From positions 1-22,650 of the forward strand of contig CAZECE010000159.1 in assembly GCA_964510525.1 (NCBI GenBank): 22,650 bases of DNA, read 5' to 3'. The DNA is from CAZECE01 sp964510525 (lineage in GTDB: Bacteria > Pseudomonadota > Gammaproteobacteria > Pseudomonadales > JANQJO01). The translations under genes and the position numbers were made by a program. The first letter of the stretch is position 1. Every line of letters begins with the position of its first letter. The notes under the pieces are model-generated. The model saw nothing but the letters and a program-made list of their open reading frames with translations. It did no database searches and was not told the DNA's origin. Below, in pieces: positions 5,425 through 12,820 of this stretch.

Positions 5425-7053
5425 GTGGACGTATTTGATGTCGTGGTGGTGGGCAGTGGGGCGGCGGGTTTGGCGGTTGCCTTAAACCTGCCTTCGACAC
5501 TTAAAGTGGCGGTGCTGAGTAAGGCCAACTTAACGGAGGCCAATACTTATTATGCGCAAGGTGGATTGGCGTCGGTATTAAGTCATCATGATTCCATGGA
5601 TTCTCATATTAATGACACGCTGAGGGCTGGAGCTGGATTGTGTCATGCTGATGTGGTGGCGCAAATTGTTAAGCAAGGCCCTAAAGTCATACATTGGCTT
5701 CAAGCACAAGGCGTTGAGTTCACGGTTGAAGATGGTAATGCTGAACAGCCGCACTTGACGCAAGAAGGCGGTCACAGTCATCGCCGCGTTTGGCATGTTG
5801 CGGATGCAACTGGGGTGGCCATCTCAAAAATGCTGGTGGAGAAAGCCCGTCAGGCGGACAACATACATTGGTTTGAAGGATTCTTGGCGGTGGACCTTAT
5901 TATGGCTCAACCATCTTTAGGAGACCCATCTTTAGGAGATCTATCCTTAGGAGCTGCATCTAGAAAAGGGGAGCCGTCGCGCGTTGCTGGGATTTATGTG
6001 TTTGATGTTCAAGCCCAATGCGTGAAAACCTTTCGTGCAGATCATGTGGTATTGGCAACAGGTGGTGCGAGTAAGGCATACCTTTATACCAGTAATCCTG
6101 ATGTTGCGACCGGCGACGGTGTGGCCATGGCTTGGCGAGCCGGGTGTCGGGTTGTGAATATGGAATTCAATCAATTTCATCCGACCTGTTTGTACCACCC
6201 CAAAGCGCCGTGCTTTTTAATTACCGAGGCGATGCGTGGCGAGGGTGCTCGCTTGTTAGGAGCTGACTTGCAACCTTTTATGCATAAATACGATGAGCGC
6301 TTGGAGTTGGCGCCACGTGACATCGTGGCGCGTGCTATTGATCATGAGATGAAATCTTTAGGGTTGGAGTCGGTGTGGCTTGATATTTCTCATCGGCCTG
6401 CTGATTTTGTTAAAGGGCACTTTCCAATGCTGTATCAAAAGCTTCAGGTGTTAGGTTTGGATATTACGAAAGAACCTATACCCGTGGTGCCTGCGGCGCA
6501 CTACACCTGTGGTGGTGTCTTGACGGATGTGAATGGTCGCACGGATGTTTTAGGGCTGTATGCCGTGGGTGAGACGGCTTGTACGGGATTGCATGGTGCA
6601 AACCGTATGGCGAGTAATTCTTTGCTTGAGTGTTTAGCTTTGGGGTTTTCGGCGGCTCAAGATATTGGTTTACGTCCTTTGCGGAAAGGGCATGAAGATG
6701 CTTTGCCAGAATGGGACGACAGTCAGGTAACCGATTCTGATGAAGATGTGGTTATTTCTCATAACTGGCATGAGTTGCGACAATTTATGTGGGATTACGT
6801 TGGTATTGTGCGTACCGATAAGCGCTTGCAGCGGGCGCATAATCGCATCAAATTGTTGAAATCTGAGATTGCAGGGTATTATTCCAATTATAAAATTAAT
6901 GTTGGGCTATTGGAGTTGCGTAATTTAGTGTTGGTGTCCGAACTTATTATTCGTTCCGCGATGTTGCGTAAAGAAAGTCGAGGTTTACATTACTCACTTG
7001 ATTATCCAAAGACACTTCCTGCCGCACAAGATACGGTTCTTACTCCTGATTAA
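5425..7053 (+). CDS. nadB: L-aspartate oxidase NadB
   Basis: NadB is an FAD enzyme that oxidises L-aspartate to iminoaspartate, the first step of de novo NAD synthesis (quinolinate is then made with NadA). The 542-residue product matches the usual length of about 540. The N-terminal Rossmann motif GSGAAG (residues 10-15) binds FAD. Conserved family stretches include YYAQGGLASVL, HPTCLYHP...FLITEAMRGEGARL, the FAD-contacting ATGGASKAYLYTSNP, and HGANRMASNSLLECL. The start is GTG at 5425, with TGAGGA 7 nt upstream. nadB and rpoE are also divergent neighbours in E. coli, and only 88 bp separate the two start regions here. A 15-bp tandem array inserts LG-pentapeptides at residues about 163-177, in the loop between AVDLI and VAGIYVFD. 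Confidence 0.97.
   Translation: MDVFDVVVVGSGAAGLAVALNLPSTLKVAVLSKANLTEANTYYAQGGLASVLSHHDSMDSHINDTLRAGAGLCHADVVAQIVKQGPKVIHWLQAQGVEFTVEDGNAEQPHLTQEGGHSHRRVWHVADATGVAISKMLVEKARQADNIHWFEGFLAVDLIMAQPSLGDPSLGDLSLGAASRKGEPSRVAGIYVFDVQAQCVKTFRADHVVLATGGASKAYLYTSNPDVATGDGVAMAWRAGCRVVNMEFNQFHPTCLYHPKAPCFLITEAMRGEGARLLGADLQPFMHKYDERLELAPRDIVARAIDHEMKSLGLESVWLDISHRPADFVKGHFPMLYQKLQVLGLDITKEPIPVVPAAHYTCGGVLTDVNGRTDVLGLYAVGETACTGLHGANRMASNSLLECLALGFSAAQDIGLRPLRKGHEDALPEWDDSQVTDSDEDVVISHNWHELRQFMWDYVGIVRTDKRLQRAHNRIKLLKSEIAGYYSNYKINVGLLELRNLVLVSELIIRSAMLRKESRGLHYSLDYPKTLPAAQDTVLTPD
5911..5955. repeat. 15-bp tandem array inside nadB (3 units plus a degenerate fourth)
   Basis: The units are CCATCTTTAGGAGAC, CCATCTTTAGGAGAT and CTATCCTTAGGAGCT, then a decayed copy GCATCTAGAAAAGGG (5956-5970). 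They encode PSLGD-PSLGD-LSLGA in frame, in a loop of NadB between two beta strands of the FAD domain. Confidence 0.85.
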
Positions 7054-7145
7054 CGTAATGCGTCGGCTTTTTTTTAAGAATTTTTAAAGTTTTCTAAAGT
7101 TTTTTTAATTTTTTTTTTAAAAAAAAGTGATTTATTTGCAATAAA

Positions 7146-7174
7146 TTCGTTTATTTAAAAAATTTTGCTATGCT
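7146..7174 (+). promoter_or_regulatory. Candidate extended -10 promoter for the H1-like gene
   Basis: TATGCT (7169-7174) is preceded by TG at 7166-7167 (an extended -10). A poor -35 (TTCGTT, 7146-7151) stands 17 bp upstream. It lies in a very A/T-rich stretch (7066-7165) containing long T and A runs. Transcription from near 7181 would give a leader of about 145 nt, with a possible 7-bp hairpin (7264-7270 with 7282-7288) ahead of the ribosome site. Confidence 0.4.
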
Positions 7175-7324
7175 AACCAAAGACATGGCAGTATTCAGCT
7201 ATGTGTGCTTAGAGTGTTTTGCAGGTTTTTTTAAAAGAGGAATGACCTAAAAAACATTTTATAGCTACAGATTGTGATGAGCTGTGGCGTTAGTGAAACT
7301 GACTAATAGAGTAAGGAGAGGCAA

Positions 7325-7792
7325 ATGCCTGTAGCAAAGAAAACAACTCGTAAAGTAATGACTCCAGAGCAGAAAGTCAAAAAGCTGGAAACAGAATTGG
7401 TGGCAACCGATAAAGCCATCAAAGCTGCCAAAGCCAAGACTGTTAAGCTAAAAGCGCAGTTAAAGAAAGCGAAAGCAACTGCTTTAAAAGCTAAGAAAGC
7501 CGCTGCTGCAAAATTGGCTGCTGCTAAGAAAGCCGCTGCTAAGAAAGCTGCTGCGAAAAAAGCCGCTGCTAAAGCTAAAAAAACGGTTAAGAAAGCGGTA
7601 AAACGCAAGCCAGTTGCTAAGAAAAAGCCTGCTGCTAAGAAGCCAGCTGCTCGTAAGACTGCTGCTAAAAAGCCAGCGGCTAAGAAAAAAGCCACTGTTG
7701 CTCGTAAGCCTGCTGCTAAAAAGCCTGCGGCCAAAAAAGCCGTTGCTAAGAAGCCAGCTGCTCGACGCAAGGCTGTTAAAAAAGCTTCTTAA
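7325..7792 (+). CDS. Histone H1-like, Lys/Ala/Pro-rich DNA-binding protein (AlgP-like)
   Basis: This 155-residue, extremely basic protein is a probable nucleoid-associated protein. Residues 14-50 (PEQKVKKLETELVATDKAI...) are heptad-like and may form a coiled coil for oligomerisation. From about residue 50 on it is made of pentads such as AAAKK and KKPAA, as in the AlgP/AlgR3 and eukaryotic H1 C-terminal tails, which bind DNA without sequence preference. A strong ribosome site (AAGGAG, 7 nt before ATG) points to high expression. In P. aeruginosa, AlgP has been linked to alginate gene expression. Here the gene is not next to alginate genes, although the algU operon lies 2 kb away. Low sequence complexity makes orthology uncertain, and I give no symbol. 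The repeats make the gene prone to length variation. It ends 6 bp from the convergent ygfX. Confidence 0.88.
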   Translation: MPVAKKTTRKVMTPEQKVKKLETELVATDKAIKAAKAKTVKLKAQLKKAKATALKAKKAAAAKLAAAKKAAAKKAAAKKAAAKAKKTVKKAVKRKPVAKKKPAAKKPAARKTAAKKPAAKKKATVARKPAAKKPAAKKAVAKKPAARRKAVKKAS

Positions 7793-7808
7793 GTTGATCT
7801 AAGAAGCT
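7778..7808 (-). terminator. Terminator of sdhE-ygfX, embedded in the end of the H1-like gene
   Basis: A perfect 9-bp inverted repeat (AGCTTCTTA at 7783-7791, TAAGAAGCT at 7800-7808, 8-nt loop) spans the stop codons of both convergent genes. On the minus strand the stem is followed by six T's, contributed by the Lys codons at the end of the H1-like gene. It therefore fits a terminator for ygfX transcripts. On the plus strand no T-run follows. Confidence 0.75.
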
Positions 7809-8314
7809 GAGTGTAAGGGACGAGGCATATAATTCAGTAGCAAACACAGTTTGCGGTATGCTTCGTCTGACACTTGATCTTTGAATATTCTGTAACGCTT
7901 TCTTTTTTTTCCTTCCTTTACAACTAAAGCAATTCCAAGTCTTCCGATTCTTGCGTGTTGCAATGCTATTTTGATTCTTTTCCCTGTTTGGATTCCCGTT
8001 TTAGCTTTGGTTTGGGTTTGTGTAAACCACGAATCGCCATCATGATGAATGGATTTGAGGTGCCAGGGTGCTGTTTGTCTTTTAATGCGGTGTTGGTGAA
8101 CAAAACCGCTAAAAATCACGATGGCTGCCAGAGCGCATTTTGCTAATACAATGAGGAAGCCAAGTGTGGCATGGCTATATTCTGGAGATGCGGGAATGTG
8201 GCTTATTGAAATCGCGCCAAGAGCGCAGGCATGTAAGCTCCAGTTAAGGGTGTTGGCCAGCCGGCTGGGTTTAAGCGTAACCTGGATGTTGAGTGCGCTT
8301 GAGTATTTCATCAA
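7799..8314 (-). CDS. ygfX: YgfX-family inner-membrane protein
   Basis: This 171-residue protein has two hydrophobic helices near the N-terminus (about 27-45 and 50-72: SLHACALGAISI and TLGFLIVLAKCALAAIVIFSGF). A soluble domain follows, with RRYRIFKDQVSDEAYRKLCLLLNY-like features near the C-terminus. That layout is typical of YgfX (CptA), the membrane partner encoded with SdhE. In E. coli, YgfX has been reported to interact with MreB/FtsZ and to act as the toxin of a YgfX/SdhE pair, though that role is debated. It overlaps sdhE by 44 bp in another frame, so co-translation is likely. The exact start (8314, 8311, or a later non-ATG codon) is uncertain. Identification rests mainly on topology and context. 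Confidence 0.82.
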   Translation of the reverse strand: MMKYSSALNIQVTLKPSRLANTLNWSLHACALGAISISHIPASPEYSHATLGFLIVLAKCALAAIVIFSGFVHQHRIKRQTAPWHLKSIHHDGDSWFTQTQTKAKTGIQTGKRIKIALQHARIGRLGIALVVKEGKKRKRYRIFKDQVSDEAYRKLCLLLNYMPRPLHSAS

Positions 8315-8525
8315 TCATCAGTTTGATGTTTTGATCTGGTGGCGTTTCATGGTTTAACAGCCAGTTAAATAAATCCGTGTCTGGGTATTCTAGGAGTTGT
8401 TCGAATAAAGCTTTTTGCGGCGCTGGCAGCTGATTATAATGCTGTTCGAAAAAGGGGATGAGTATCATTTCTACTTCTTTAATGCCTCGACGGGTGTGCC
8501 AGGCTAATCGACGTAAGTTGCTCAT
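8271..8525 (-). CDS. sdhE: FAD assembly factor SdhE (YgfY/CptB)
   Basis: SdhE binds the flavoprotein subunit of succinate dehydrogenase and fumarate reductase and promotes covalent attachment of FAD. The 84-residue size is typical. The signature RGMxE appears as RGIKE (residues 13-17, in HTRRGIKEVEMILIPFFEQHY). The second conserved block is LLEYPDTDLFNWLLNHETP (about 44-62). Met-to-Ile within the motif is conservative. It is the first gene of a two-gene unit with ygfX and diverges from ygfZ across 173 bp, the same trio as in E. coli. Confidence 0.93.
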   Translation of the reverse strand: MSNLRRLAWHTRRGIKEVEMILIPFFEQHYNQLPAPQKALFEQLLEYPDTDLFNWLLNHETPPDQNIKLMIDEILKRTQHPGYA

Positions 8526-8698
8526 GTGCGACCTTGTTATGCTTGATTTTGGCCGATATTGTATAAAGAAGCGTGGTGTAAAGACAGCGTATTTTGAGTT
8601 GAGCTCAAAGATCTTAACGTAAAAGAACTCAATCTCAATAATGGCGTAGCTGTGTTAATAGACCTATATGTAATATAGTCGTTAAGAGGTAGTTGGGC

Positions 8699-9430
8699 AT
8701 GGTTCAAAAGACAGAGCAATGGGAGTTGGTTTTTGCTTCAGGTAAGGACGCTGCTCGGCTTCTTGAAGGTCAGCTTACGTGCTCGGTGGCTGATTTGCCG
8801 TTGAATGACCCTCAGTTGATGGCTATTTGTAATGTGCAAGGCCGAGTGATTGTCAGTGGTTTTGTTCACCGGGAAGAGGAAGGCTACGGCTTGTGGGTGC
8901 CTGCAGGGGAAGGCAAGCATGCCTTGGCTGTTTTGGAGAAGTATGGTGTTTTTTTTCAAGTTGAACTGGTTTTATTGGCGGTTGAAACAAAACAAGCGGT
9001 GTTTGCTCTTTTGGCGCCTAAGCATGAGCAGTGCGTTGCGCGTGGCTGGGTTTGTGTTACGGGTGCGGTCGCTGAGCAATGGACGCCTGGGGATTTGGAT
9101 TATATTACTTTAGGGGCCGTGAGCTTAGATAAAGGTTGTTATATTGGTCAGGAGATTATTGCCAGGATGCATTATCGAGGGCAATCTAAAAACCGGTTGG
9201 TTTGGTTTCATTGCAAACCTGATCGGGTTGTTCCTGTGGGGGGAGTGTTGTGCTCTGATGATGAGGCTGGAGGTCATATAAAAGCAGGGCAGGTCTTGTC
9301 GTCTTACGAAGAAATGCCTGGTCAGTGCCGAGGTTTAGCCATCGTAAAAAAACAGGTCATTGAAAACGAACAAAGTCTTGTTTTCGTGTCTTCAGAAGCC
9401 GTCGTTCCAATTGAATATGCTATAACTTAA
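8699..9430 (+). CDS. ygfZ: Folate-binding Fe-S/tRNA-modification protein YgfZ, short form
   Basis: YgfZ is a GcvT-like, tetrahydrofolate-binding protein needed for full activity of several Fe-S enzymes, including MiaB (encoded in this window). The hallmark K-G-C-Y-x-G-Q-E is present at residues 145-152 (KGCYIGQE), with LGAVSLDKGCY and ARMHYRGQSKNRL around it. The N-terminal region has LEGQLTCSVADL and NVQGRVIVSGFVHR. I start at ATG 8699, because AGAGGT lies 8 nt before it; a TTG at 8693 is less likely. The product is 243 aa, against 326 for E. coli YgfZ. The shortening is in the middle segment before the Cys motif, not at the motif itself. The gene diverges from sdhE. Confidence 0.92.
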   Translation: MVQKTEQWELVFASGKDAARLLEGQLTCSVADLPLNDPQLMAICNVQGRVIVSGFVHREEEGYGLWVPAGEGKHALAVLEKYGVFFQVELVLLAVETKQAVFALLAPKHEQCVARGWVCVTGAVAEQWTPGDLDYITLGAVSLDKGCYIGQEIIARMHYRGQSKNRLVWFHCKPDRVVPVGGVLCSDDEAGGHIKAGQVLSSYEEMPGQCRGLAIVKKQVIENEQSLVFVSSEAVVPIEYAIT

Positions 9431-9477
9431 GAGGTAAGGGGTATTAATCATATGTCTCTTTAAATGCCTCTTTTTTT
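9429..9477 (+). terminator. Weak candidate terminator after ygfZ
   Basis: AAGAGGTA (9429-9436) can pair with TGCCTCTT (9465-9472), with one G-T pair, across a long 28-nt loop; T's continue to 9477. The loop is long for an efficient intrinsic terminator, so read-through into the HDOD gene is possible. Confidence 0.3.
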
Positions 9478-9507
9478 CATTACATGGACGCTTATTGTTA
9501 ATCTTGT

Positions 9508-10362
9508 ATGTCTGGTCTTAGTAATATCATTTTGGAACAAATTAAAAACCTGATCGAGAAAGATCAATTGGTTTTGCCGACCTTGCCTGAAGTGGCTCTG
9601 AAAGCGAGAGAAGTGGCAGAGGATCCTATGGTGACGCCGGCCAAGTTGGCGCAAGTCATTGAAAAGGACCCTGCTATTTCGGTGCGCTTAATTAAGGTGG
9701 CCAACAGCCCATTGATGAGGACGCTGACGCCGGCTACGGACTTAAAGTCTGCGGTGAGTCGTTTGGGTTTGAACTTTACCAGTAATTTGGTGGTGGGCTT
9801 GGCGATGGAGCAGATGTTTCATGCCTCGACGGATATCATTGAAGAAAAAATGCAAGGCGTGTGGTCTCATTGCGCGGATGTGGCCGGTAAAGCTGCCGTA
9901 TTGGCTCAACGCTGTAAAATTCCAGCGGATCAGGCGTTGTTGGCCGGTTTGGTTCATGCCATTGGGGTATTACCGATTCTGACATTTATTGAAGAAAATG
10001 TGCCGAATTTTTCAGATGTGTTGGTGTTGGATCAGGTGGCTGCGAAAGTAAGCCCTAAAATTGGCCGAGTCATTTTAGAAAGTTGGGATTTCGCTGCCGA
10101 TATGTCGAGTGTGCCTGAAGAGTCGTTGAATGTGTACCGACATTACGGTGAAGAAGGCGATTGTGCTGATGCAGTTTTGGTTGCTAACTTGATTTCGCGT
10201 TCGGATTTTTTTGCAACCGTGTACCGCGATGTTGAGTGGCCAAAGGTCACGGCATTTGACCGACTCGATTTGACCTTGGTGGAGGGTTCTAATGCCGTAG
10301 AGGAAATGGAGGAGCTCAGCGAAAAGTTTGAGGCCGTTTCCGAGATGTTTAAAACGGCGTAA
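9508..10362 (+). CDS. HDOD-domain signalling protein
   Basis: This stand-alone HDOD (HD-related output domain) protein of 284 residues is a non-enzymatic relative of HD phosphohydrolases that usually takes part in signalling or stress responses. Matching features are LPTLPEVALKAREVAEDP (22-40), LAQVIEKDPAISVRLIKVANSP (47-68), LKSAVSRLGL (79-88), VWSHCADVAGKAAVLA (118-133) and LLAGLVHAIGVLPIL (144-158). In catalytic HD domains the last motif reads HD. Here it is His150-Ala151, so metal-dependent hydrolysis is not expected. There is no fused receiver, GGDEF or EAL domain. The start ATG lacks a strong ribosome site. Partner and specific role cannot be read from the sequence. Confidence 0.9.
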   Translation: MSGLSNIILEQIKNLIEKDQLVLPTLPEVALKAREVAEDPMVTPAKLAQVIEKDPAISVRLIKVANSPLMRTLTPATDLKSAVSRLGLNFTSNLVVGLAMEQMFHASTDIIEEKMQGVWSHCADVAGKAAVLAQRCKIPADQALLAGLVHAIGVLPILTFIEENVPNFSDVLVLDQVAAKVSPKIGRVILESWDFAADMSSVPEESLNVYRHYGEEGDCADAVLVANLISRSDFFATVYRDVEWPKVTAFDRLDLTLVEGSNAVEEMEELSEKFEAVSEMFKTA

Positions 10363-10419
10363 TCTTGTTGACTATAGCCTTTCGTTAACAGTCAATGGAC
10401 TGATGTTAAGCGCCCCGTC

Positions 10420-11172
10420 TTAATTTTTAAGCGTGTTGAGTGCCCAATCAATGGGTTTCAGTTGGTGGTGTTCTAGATATTCGTTGGTTTGACTGAAGTG
10501 TTTGCATCCCAGAAAGCCTCGATGAGCTGATAGCGGTGAAGGGTGGGGGGCTTTTAATACCAAGTGTTTTTTGCTGTCTATTTTCAGGCCTTTTTTCTGA
10601 GCGTAACTGCCCCAAAGTAAAAAGACGACGTTTTCTCGTTGCTCATTGATGATTTGAATGATCTTATCCGTAAAAACTTCCCAGCCTTTGCCTTGGTGAG
10701 AGGCTGCGTGCCCTTTCTCGACGGTTAGGACGCTGTTCAGCAAGAGTACGCCTTGTTCTGACCAGGGCTTTAGGTTGCCGTTTGGGTGTGGATGTGATGA
10801 GGCCATGTTGTCGATGCCAAGGTCGTTGCGAAGTTCTTTAAAAATATTAATGAGTGAGGGTGGGAGGGGGGTTCCAGTTTGAACTGAAAAACACAGGCCA
10901 TGTGCCTGGTTCATTCCGTGATAGGGGTCTTGGCCCAGGATGACAACCTTGGTTTTTGTGAGCGGGGTTAGGTTGAGTGCTTGAAAGATTTCAGAACCAT
11001 CAGGAAAGATGGTTCTGCCTTGATGTTTTTGATCTTTTAAAAAAGATTTCAGTGTTTGCATATAAGGCTGCTTAAATTCGCCTTGTAATGGTGTCAGCCA
11101 GCTGTTGTGTAATTGAATGCGGTTGTCATTGGTTTGGTTTTCAATTATTTGGTTTTCTATTGTGGTGTCCAT
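10420..11172 (-). CDS. ung: Uracil-DNA glycosylase Ung
   Basis: Ung removes uracil from DNA as the first step of base-excision repair. The family 1 motifs are complete: GQDPYHG (residues 80-86, catalytic Asp82), LLLNSVLTVEKGHAASHQGKGW (143-164), LLWGSYAQ (185-192) and HPSPLSAHRGFLGC (210-223, catalytic His210). I start at ATG 11172 (250 aa), where AGGA lies 7 nt upstream. The frame is open further 5', but that part is the lnt gene in another frame. The first 20 residues (TIENQ-IIENQ-TNDNR) come from a 15-bp tandem array and extend the N-terminus beyond the catalytic core. ung overlaps the end of lnt by 32 bp, so it is probably expressed with it. Confidence 0.96.
   Translation of the reverse strand: MDTTIENQIIENQTNDNRIQLHNSWLTPLQGEFKQPYMQTLKSFLKDQKHQGRTIFPDGSEIFQALNLTPLTKTKVVILGQDPYHGMNQAHGLCFSVQTGTPLPPSLINIFKELRNDLGIDNMASSHPHPNGNLKPWSEQGVLLLNSVLTVEKGHAASHQGKGWEVFTDKIIQIINEQRENVVFLLWGSYAQKKGLKIDSKKHLVLKAPHPSPLSAHRGFLGCKHFSQTNEYLEHHQLKPIDWALNTLKN
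11118..11162. repeat. 15-bp tandem array at the lnt/ung overlap (3 units)
   Basis: The + strand units are TGCGGTTGTCATTGG, TTTGGTTTTCAATTA and TTTGGTTTTCTATTG; the last two differ at only 3 bases. They encode the Ung N-terminus (TIENQ-IIENQ-TNDNR). The lnt stop codon (11141-11143) falls inside the middle unit. Confidence 0.75.
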
Positions 11173-12730
11173 GTTGGTTCCTTTTGAAGGCTGAGTATAG
11201 GAATAATAGAATGCAGAGCGCAATGATGGGGGTGTCGCCCCAGTACATATAAGGGGTGTTGCCAGTGAATGGGATGATTTTGTGTTGCAGAACCGCTTGG
11301 GAAAATGATGGTGCTGTGGCAAGTGTTTTGCCTTTTTCATTAACGAATCCGGTAATGCCAGTATTGGTTGAGCGGATGAGCATGCGCCCGGTTTCAAGGG
11401 CGCGCATTCTCGCAATTTGAAAATGTTGGTGAGGTGCAATGGAGTCGCCAAACCAAGCATCATTGCTGATTGTCAGGAGCAGGTTTGAGCCTTTTGCTGC
11501 TTGGCGAACAAAATTGGGGTAAACGATTTCGTAGCATATGGTAGGCGCAATTGTGAGTTCTTGTGCGACTAGTAGGGCTTGATTGGGTTTGCCAGAACTA
11601 AAGCTGGACATCGGCAAATTAAAAAATGGTCCAAGCTCGCGGAGCCAGTTAGACAAGGGGATGTATTCGCCAAAAGGCACCAGCTTTTGTTTTTGGTACT
11701 CGCCAGTGGCCATTCCACCGCTGATGATGGCATTAAAATAGAGTGCTTCACCCTGTTCGGAAAAATCAACTTTGGGAACGCCCGTTAGCCAAGCGGTCTT
11801 GTGGTCGGTGCTGAGTTGGTCGATTTTTTCAATGAATTGCCAGGCTTCGTGGTAAAACGATGGGATAGCCGCCTCAGGCCAAATCAGTAAATCAACCGTT
11901 TCTGTTTGAGTGGGCTTTAATGCGGATCGACTGAGTGTTTCGTAGGTGTCTAAGGTGCGTTGATAAAAATCCGGTGACCATTTGTCGTTTTGGTCAATGT
12001 TGCCTTGTATGAGGGCTACTTCTAAAGATGCGCTGGGTAAGGGGTGTGTCCAATCCCGGTGTTGTAATGCATTGCCGACTAATCCGCAGAGTAGGAGTGT
12101 GGCTAAGAGCTGAGTTTTTTTTGAGTTGGGTGTTTTGGTTGAAAGCAGGCTGATGCCGCTGGTTGCCATGATTGCTGTGAGTAACGAGAGCCCGTAGATG
12201 CCTACCAATGGGGCGTAGTGTGCAAACCAGGTGTCTATTAAACTGTAACCGGCGAGCAGCCAGGGAAACCCTGTCAGTAAGGTGCTTCTGATGACTTCAA
12301 AGGCTATCCAGAGTGTGCAAAACAGGGCAGAGGGCGCGAGTTTGTTGCGAAGCTTGCAAAATACCCAGGCCATACCAGCAAAGAGTAGGCTCAGAAAACT
12401 GATAAAGATCAGCGTCATTGGGATTGAGGCTATTAACGGGGTGTTGCCATAGACGTGGATGCTGGTATTGACCCAATAAATACCGCAGCCAAACAGCCCT
12501 AAGCCATAAAAAAATCCTGTTTGGATATGTTGCTTGGGAGAGGGCGGTGCCTTGGCTAAAAGATAAAATAGGATGCTGATGGACCCTACGGTTAGGGGCC
12601 ATGCGTTGTATGGTGCAAACCCCAGTGGATAGAGGGCTCCGGCTAAAAGCGCCAGTAGCTTGGGGTGTTGAATAAGCAACAAGGAAATGTTTTGAGCGTA
12701 TTGAGGCAGGTTAACCGGGGTGTTTGTCAT
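11141..12730 (-). CDS. lnt: Apolipoprotein N-acyltransferase Lnt
   Basis: Lnt is an inner-membrane enzyme that adds the third acyl chain to the N-terminal Cys of lipoproteins, using phospholipid. The 529-residue protein begins with a multi-helix membrane domain (about 20-215; LGFAPYNAWPLTVG and GFPWLLAGYSL are typical Lnt segments). A nitrilase-like periplasmic domain follows, with the triad Glu286 (LLIWPEAAIP), Lys349 (QKQKLVPFGEY) and Cys399 (TICYEIVYP). A last helix lies near 505-520. Family features IQGNIDQNDKW and SNDAWFGDSIAPHQHFQIARMRALETGR are intact. It follows corC with a 90-bp gap, in the conserved miaB-phoH-ybeY-corC-lnt order. Its 3' end overlaps ung. Confidence 0.97.
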   Translation of the reverse strand: MTNTPVNLPQYAQNISLLLIQHPKLLALLAGALYPLGFAPYNAWPLTVGSISILFYLLAKAPPSPKQHIQTGFFYGLGLFGCGIYWVNTSIHVYGNTPLIASIPMTLIFISFLSLLFAGMAWVFCKLRNKLAPSALFCTLWIAFEVIRSTLLTGFPWLLAGYSLIDTWFAHYAPLVGIYGLSLLTAIMATSGISLLSTKTPNSKKTQLLATLLLCGLVGNALQHRDWTHPLPSASLEVALIQGNIDQNDKWSPDFYQRTLDTYETLSRSALKPTQTETVDLLIWPEAAIPSFYHEAWQFIEKIDQLSTDHKTAWLTGVPKVDFSEQGEALYFNAIISGGMATGEYQKQKLVPFGEYIPLSNWLRELGPFFNLPMSSFSSGKPNQALLVAQELTIAPTICYEIVYPNFVRQAAKGSNLLLTISNDAWFGDSIAPHQHFQIARMRALETGRMLIRSTNTGITGFVNEKGKTLATAPSFSQAVLQHKIIPFTGNTPYMYWGDTPIIALCILLFLYSAFKRNQHGHHNRKPNN

Positions 12731-12820
12731 TCGCCTATTTTAAGCGAAATAGGTCCTAGAAGCGAAACGCTAATAGCCACACAGCCAAGTCGATTGGTGT
12801 GGTGTCTTCTGCTTTTTGAG

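Noticed and set aside
7185..7250. 21-codon open frame (MAVFSYVCLECF...) in the leader of the H1-like gene, about 10 nt after the candidate -10
   Set aside because: No ribosome site and no attenuator-like codon pattern; a leaderless leader peptide would be pure speculation.
7303..7770. 155-aa Ala/Phe/Leu-rich open frame on the minus strand opposite the H1-like gene
   Set aside because: It is the antisense image of Lys/Ala repeats, which leave the opposite frame open and hydrophobic. No ribosome site or independent support.
10363..10430. Possible terminators between the HDOD gene and ung (TTGACT...AGTCAA and TTAAG...CTTAA)
   Set aside because: Stems of 5-6 bp with long or weak loops; not stable enough to call.
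11173..11463. 97-codon N-terminal extension of ung
   Set aside because: This stretch is lnt coding sequence in another frame, and Ung homology begins after ATG 11172, which has a good ribosome site.
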